The translations under genes and the position numbers were made by a program. Shown piece after piece: positions 5,764 through 8,019 of a stretch of 8,019 nucleotides of DNA (its first letter is position 1; each line of letters starts with the position of its first letter). The notes beneath the pieces are model-generated. The model was given only the letters and a program-made list of their open reading frames with translations. It was not told the origin of the DNA and made no database searches. The stretch covers positions 1 to 8,019 of the forward strand of contig JBDTUE010000203.1 of NCBI GenBank assembly GCA_040007895.1, in the 5' to 3' direction. The DNA is from JADJLQ01 sp040007895. GTDB lineage: Bacteria; Bacteroidota; Bacteroidia; Chitinophagales; Saprospiraceae.

Positions 5764-7449
5764 ATGCGAATCAGCCTTGCCCAAATAAATTCTCACATTG
5801 GCAATTTTGAAGGAAATCTTCAAAAAATATTACAGTATATCGATCTTGCTCGTGAGCAAGGTGCTGACCTGGTGATTTTTCCAGAATTATGTACTTGTGG
5901 TTACCCGCCGAGAGATTTTTTAGAATTCAAAGATTTTATTGATCAATGCAATCTTGAATTGGATCAAATCAGAAAAGCAACTACAGGTATTGCAGTTTTA
6001 GTAGGTTCACCTGTAGTCAATCCCGAAAGAGAAGGCAAAAATTTACATAACGCTGCTTTTTTTATGGCTGATCAAAAAATAGTATATCAGCATAATAAAA
6101 CACTACTTCCTACCTACGATATCTTTGATGAATACCGCTACTTTGAACCTTCACATGAATTTAAAGTATTTGAATATAAAGGATTCAGGATAGCACTTAC
6201 CGTTTGTGAGGACCTATGGAACCTGGGTAATGAAAATCCATTGTATACGGTTTGTCCAATGGATAAAATGATTGATCAAAATCCCGATCTTATCTTAAAT
6301 ATTTCTGCATCACCTTTTGCTTACGATCATGCACAGGAGCGCATCGACGTAATCCAGGCCAATGTATTCAAATACAAAAAGCCTTTGTTCTATTGTAATA
6401 CAATCGGAGCTCAGACGGATATTGTATTTGATGGAGGCTCATTGGTCTTTAATGATGATGGTTCTTTATTAGATGAATTACCCTATTTTGAAGAATGCCT
6501 GAGATCGTATGATGTTTTGAAGGTGTCAGGCGATAGGTATGAGGAGTCAGGTATGAGGTATGAGGTAACTGGTGCTTCTGGATTTATAGCTGAGGCGCAG
6601 CCTAAGGAAAAATATAAACTTATACACGACGCTCTTATACTTGGTATTAGAGATTATTTTGGAAAACTGGGATTTAAATCTGCTGTTCTTGGTTTGAGTG
6701 GTGGTGTAGATTCAGCCCTTACAGCAACGCTGGCTGTAAATGCATTAGGTAAAGAAAATGTGACAGGATTAATGATGCCTTCCAGGTTCAGCAGCCAGGG
6801 CAGTGTAGATGATGCGGTTGCCTTAGCGAATAACCTTGGTATTTCATATCACATCATTGAAATCGAACCTATGTATGAACGATTCCTTAATCAGTTGCAG
6901 CCCATATTGGCAGACAAACCATTTAATGTCACCGAAGAAAATATCCAGGCCAGAATTCGTGGAACTCTACTGATGGCTACTTGCAATAAACTGGGTCATA
7001 TTTTATTGAATACTACTAATAAAAGTGAGATGAGTGTAGGTTATGGTACGTTGTATGGCGATTTATGCGGAGGTATTTCTGTATTAGGTGATGTTTATAA
7101 AACTGAGATTTATAATTTAGTAAAGTATATCAACAGGGATAAGCAGATCATTCCGCAAAATACAATCACTAAACCGCCTTCTGCTGAATTACGACCCAAC
7201 CAAAAAGATTCCGATAGTTTACCTCCTTATGAAATACTCGATCCAATTCTTTATCAATACATCGAAAAACGACAAGGCCCAAAAGAAATCATCACTTTGG
7301 GGTATGACGAAACATTAGTAAAACGAATCCTCAGAATGGTGAATATCAATGAATTTAAACGCGAACAAACTGCACCGGTAATCCGGGTTTCTTCAAAAGC
7401 TTTTGGTGTAGGGAGGAGAATGCCGATTGTAGGAAAATATCTAGGATGA
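5764..7449 (+). CDS. nadE: Glutamine-dependent NAD+ synthetase
   Basis: NadE makes NAD+ from nicotinate adenine dinucleotide, ATP and glutamine, the last step of NAD synthesis, in the cytoplasm. The 561-aa product has an N-terminal nitrilase-fold glutaminase domain with the expected Glu-Lys-Cys triad: E41 (VIFPELCTCGYPPRD), K112 (HNKTLLPTYDIFDEYRYF) and C148 (LTVCEDLW). A linker (about 250-285) leads to the synthetase domain with the pyrophosphate loop LSGGVDSA (311-318), TTNKSEMSVGYGTLYGD (417-433) and KPPSAELRPNQKDSDSLPPY (470-489). All key motifs are present, so ammonia channelling from glutamine is expected. The odd feature is a heptapeptide-like duplication, SGDRYEE then SGMRYEV, in the linker at 255-268; it is encoded by a 7-nt tandem repeat annotated separately. 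ATG 5764 starts at the conserved MRISLAQIN and needs no extension. Confidence 0.97.
   Translation: MRISLAQINSHIGNFEGNLQKILQYIDLAREQGADLVIFPELCTCGYPPRDFLEFKDFIDQCNLELDQIRKATTGIAVLVGSPVVNPEREGKNLHNAAFFMADQKIVYQHNKTLLPTYDIFDEYRYFEPSHEFKVFEYKGFRIALTVCEDLWNLGNENPLYTVCPMDKMIDQNPDLILNISASPFAYDHAQERIDVIQANVFKYKKPLFYCNTIGAQTDIVFDGGSLVFNDDGSLLDELPYFEECLRSYDVLKVSGDRYEESGMRYEVTGASGFIAEAQPKEKYKLIHDALILGIRDYFGKLGFKSAVLGLSGGVDSALTATLAVNALGKENVTGLMMPSRFSSQGSVDDAVALANNLGISYHIIEIEPMYERFLNQLQPILADKPFNVTEENIQARIRGTLLMATCNKLGHILLNTTNKSEMSVGYGTLYGDLCGGISVLGDVYKTEIYNLVKYINRDKQIIPQNTITKPPSAELRPNQKDSDSLPPYEILDPILYQYIEKRQGPKEIITLGYDETLVKRILRMVNINEFKREQTAPVIRVSSKAFGVGRRMPIVGKYLG
6518..6573 (+). repeat. Heptanucleotide tandem array inside nadE (linker)
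   Basis: A GG dinucleotide recurs every 7 nt eight times (6522, 6529, 6536, 6543, 6550, 6557, 6564, 6571). The clear core, 6525-6566, is six heptamers: GTCAGGC, GATAGGT, ATGAGGA, GTCAGGT, ATGAGGT, ATGAGGT. The flanking TGAAGGT and AACTGGT are degenerate members. Six units are 42 nt, a multiple of both 7 and 3, so the core keeps the reading frame and encodes two related heptapeptides. It lies between the glutaminase and synthetase domains. Confidence 0.8.
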
Positions 7450-7454
7450 GCAGA

Positions 7455-7517
7455 ATTACAAATGACGAATTACGAGTGACGAATGACGATTGACGATTGA
7501 CGATTGTAGATTGAAGA
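7455..7517 (+). repeat. Nine degenerate heptamer repeats downstream of nadE
   Basis: The spacer after nadE divides into nine heptamers in one register: ATTACAA, ATGACGA, ATTACGA, GTGACGA, ATGACGA, TTGACGA, TTGACGA, TTGTAGA, TTGAAGA. The consensus is about (A/T)TGACGA, 63 nt in all. It shares ATGA-x-G with the nadE-internal unit ATGAGGT. The units are contiguous, with no spacers and no strong dyad symmetry, so this is neither a CRISPR array nor a terminator. It is noncoding. Confidence 0.85.
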
Positions 7518-7520
7518 TTA

Positions 7521-7589
7521 AAATGATTAAATGATTGAATGATTTTAGATTGATGATTAAATGATAGTAGGTTTAAGATTTTAGATTGA
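7521..7589 (+). repeat. Degenerate 8-nt repeats and a 13-bp direct repeat
   Basis: Directly after the heptamers the period changes to 8: AAATGATT (7521-7528), AAATGATT (7529-7536) and GAATGATT (7537-7544), followed by weaker copies. The 13-mer GATTTTAGATTGA occurs at 7541-7553 and again at 7577-7589. The tract ends about 10 nt before the ATG of the four-helix-bundle gene. Together with the heptamers it fills nearly the whole spacer; no clear promoter is visible inside it. Confidence 0.75.
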
Positions 7590-7598
7590 GGATTGAAA

Positions 7599-7979
7599 AT
7601 GACTTATGATAAAAATTATACTGAAGAATTAAAAAATCGATTTAAAAGCTGGGCTATCCAAGTAGTGTTGTTCACACGTCAATTCCCCTTTTTAGCTGAT
7701 TTTAAGGCTATCAGAAATCAGATGGTGAGGTGTGCTCCTTCCGCGGCAGCTAATTACAGAACTTCATGTCGGGCTAAATCAACTCCAGATATGATCAACA
7801 AACTTAAGATCGTTGAAGAAGAACTGGATGAAAGTATGTTTTGGATTGAGTTTGTAATGGAACTTGCCCCAGATTTAACCTTATCTTCAAAAACACTCCA
7901 TACAGAAGCAAATGAATTGTTATCAATTATTGTTGCATCAATAAACACAATGAAACATAAATCGGATAAATATAAATAA
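7599..7979 (+). CDS. Four-helix-bundle protein of the 23S rRNA intervening-sequence type
   Basis: The 126-aa product fits the small four-helix-bundle family first known from open frames within 23S rRNA intervening sequences; it also includes the Avd proteins of diversity-generating retroelements. Helix 1 spans about NYTEELKNRFKSWAIQVVLF. The conserved turn is QMVRCAPSAAANYRTSCRAK (about 41-60), where related proteins have a small-residue S-x-x-A-N motif. The motif KLKIVEEELDESMFWIEF follows (about 68-85), and a last amphipathic helix lies near NELLSIIVASINTMKH. The start is ATG 7599: a TTG two codons upstream is possible but an in-frame TGA lies at 7587-7589. No rRNA, reverse transcriptase or variable-repeat pair is present here, so this is a free-standing copy. 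Function is unknown; RNA or protein binding has been suggested for relatives. It directly follows a tract of tandem repeats. Confidence 0.88.
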   Translation: MTYDKNYTEELKNRFKSWAIQVVLFTRQFPFLADFKAIRNQMVRCAPSAAANYRTSCRAKSTPDMINKLKIVEEELDESMFWIEFVMELAPDLTLSSKTLHTEANELLSIIVASINTMKHKSDKYK

Positions 7980-7985
7980 CCAAGA

Positions 7986-8014
7986 TTGAATTTCAATCTC
8001 AATATCTATCTTTG
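7986..8014 (+). promoter_or_regulatory. Predicted Bacteroidota promoter leading out of the window
   Basis: TTG at 7986-7988, an 18-nt spacer and a perfect TAnnTTTG (TATCTTTG, 8007-8014) form a full promoter match just past the four-helix-bundle stop (7977-7979). The gene it would serve begins beyond the right edge. The TTG sits in the near-palindrome AGATTGAATTTCAATCT (7983-7999), which could be an operator or a small hairpin at the end of the preceding transcript. Confidence 0.55.
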
Positions 8015-8019
8015 GCGCT

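Noticed and set aside
3654..7449. A single sod-purT-nadE operon
   Set aside because: A strong hairpin separates sod from purT, and nadE has its own -7-like element. Only purT-nadE read-through remains possible.
7455..7589. A CRISPR-like array of repeats after nadE
   Set aside because: Units are 7-8 nt, contiguous and without unique spacers, and no cas gene is present.
7599..7979. A diversity-generating retroelement (four-helix-bundle protein as Avd)
   Set aside because: No reverse transcriptase and no template/variable repeat pair with A-directed changes can be seen in the window.

Overview
The window looks like a chromosomal segment of a Bacteroidota bacterium, possibly of the Saprospiria/Chitinophagia type. 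The DNA is AT-rich, starts lack Shine-Dalgarno sequences, and several genes are preceded by the Bacteroidota promoter pattern TTG-N(18-21)-TAnnTTTG. The protein families fit, but the lineage is inferred from these features and not from a database search.

Layout: (1) 3-98, the apparent glutamine-rich C-terminal end of a forward gene cut by the left edge. (2) 199-1390, minus strand, one decayed AAA_14/DUF4143 ATPase gene broken by two frameshifts and two in-frame stops. (3) 1519-3555, minus strand, a secreted glycoside hydrolase family 65 enzyme (alpha-glucosidase type). (4) 3586-3635, two divergent core promoters that overlap. (5) 3654-4412, plus strand, an exported Mn-type superoxide dismutase, followed by a strong hairpin at 4451-4482. 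(6) 4519-5682, purT with a TTG start. (7) 5764-7449, glutamine-dependent NAD+ synthetase nadE. (8) 7450-7598, a gene-free spacer made of degenerate 7- and 8-nt tandem repeats. (9) 7599-7979, a stand-alone four-helix-bundle (23S-IVS type) protein. (10) 7986-8014, a promoter pointing out of the window.

The genes do not form one pathway. PurT and NadE are housekeeping enzymes of purine and NAD synthesis. The dismutase and the GH65 enzyme are both exported and share a divergent control region, so co-regulation is possible but unproven. I see no CRISPR array, RNA gene, transposase, phage gene or defence operon. I do not find convincing evidence for a new multi-gene system.

The most interesting signal is small. 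A heptanucleotide array (consensus ATGAGGT) lies inside nadE, in the linker between its two domains. A longer array with a related unit (about ATGACGA) follows the gene. In nadE, at each third unit where the TGA of the consensus would fall in frame, the sequence is not TGA, so the frame stays open.
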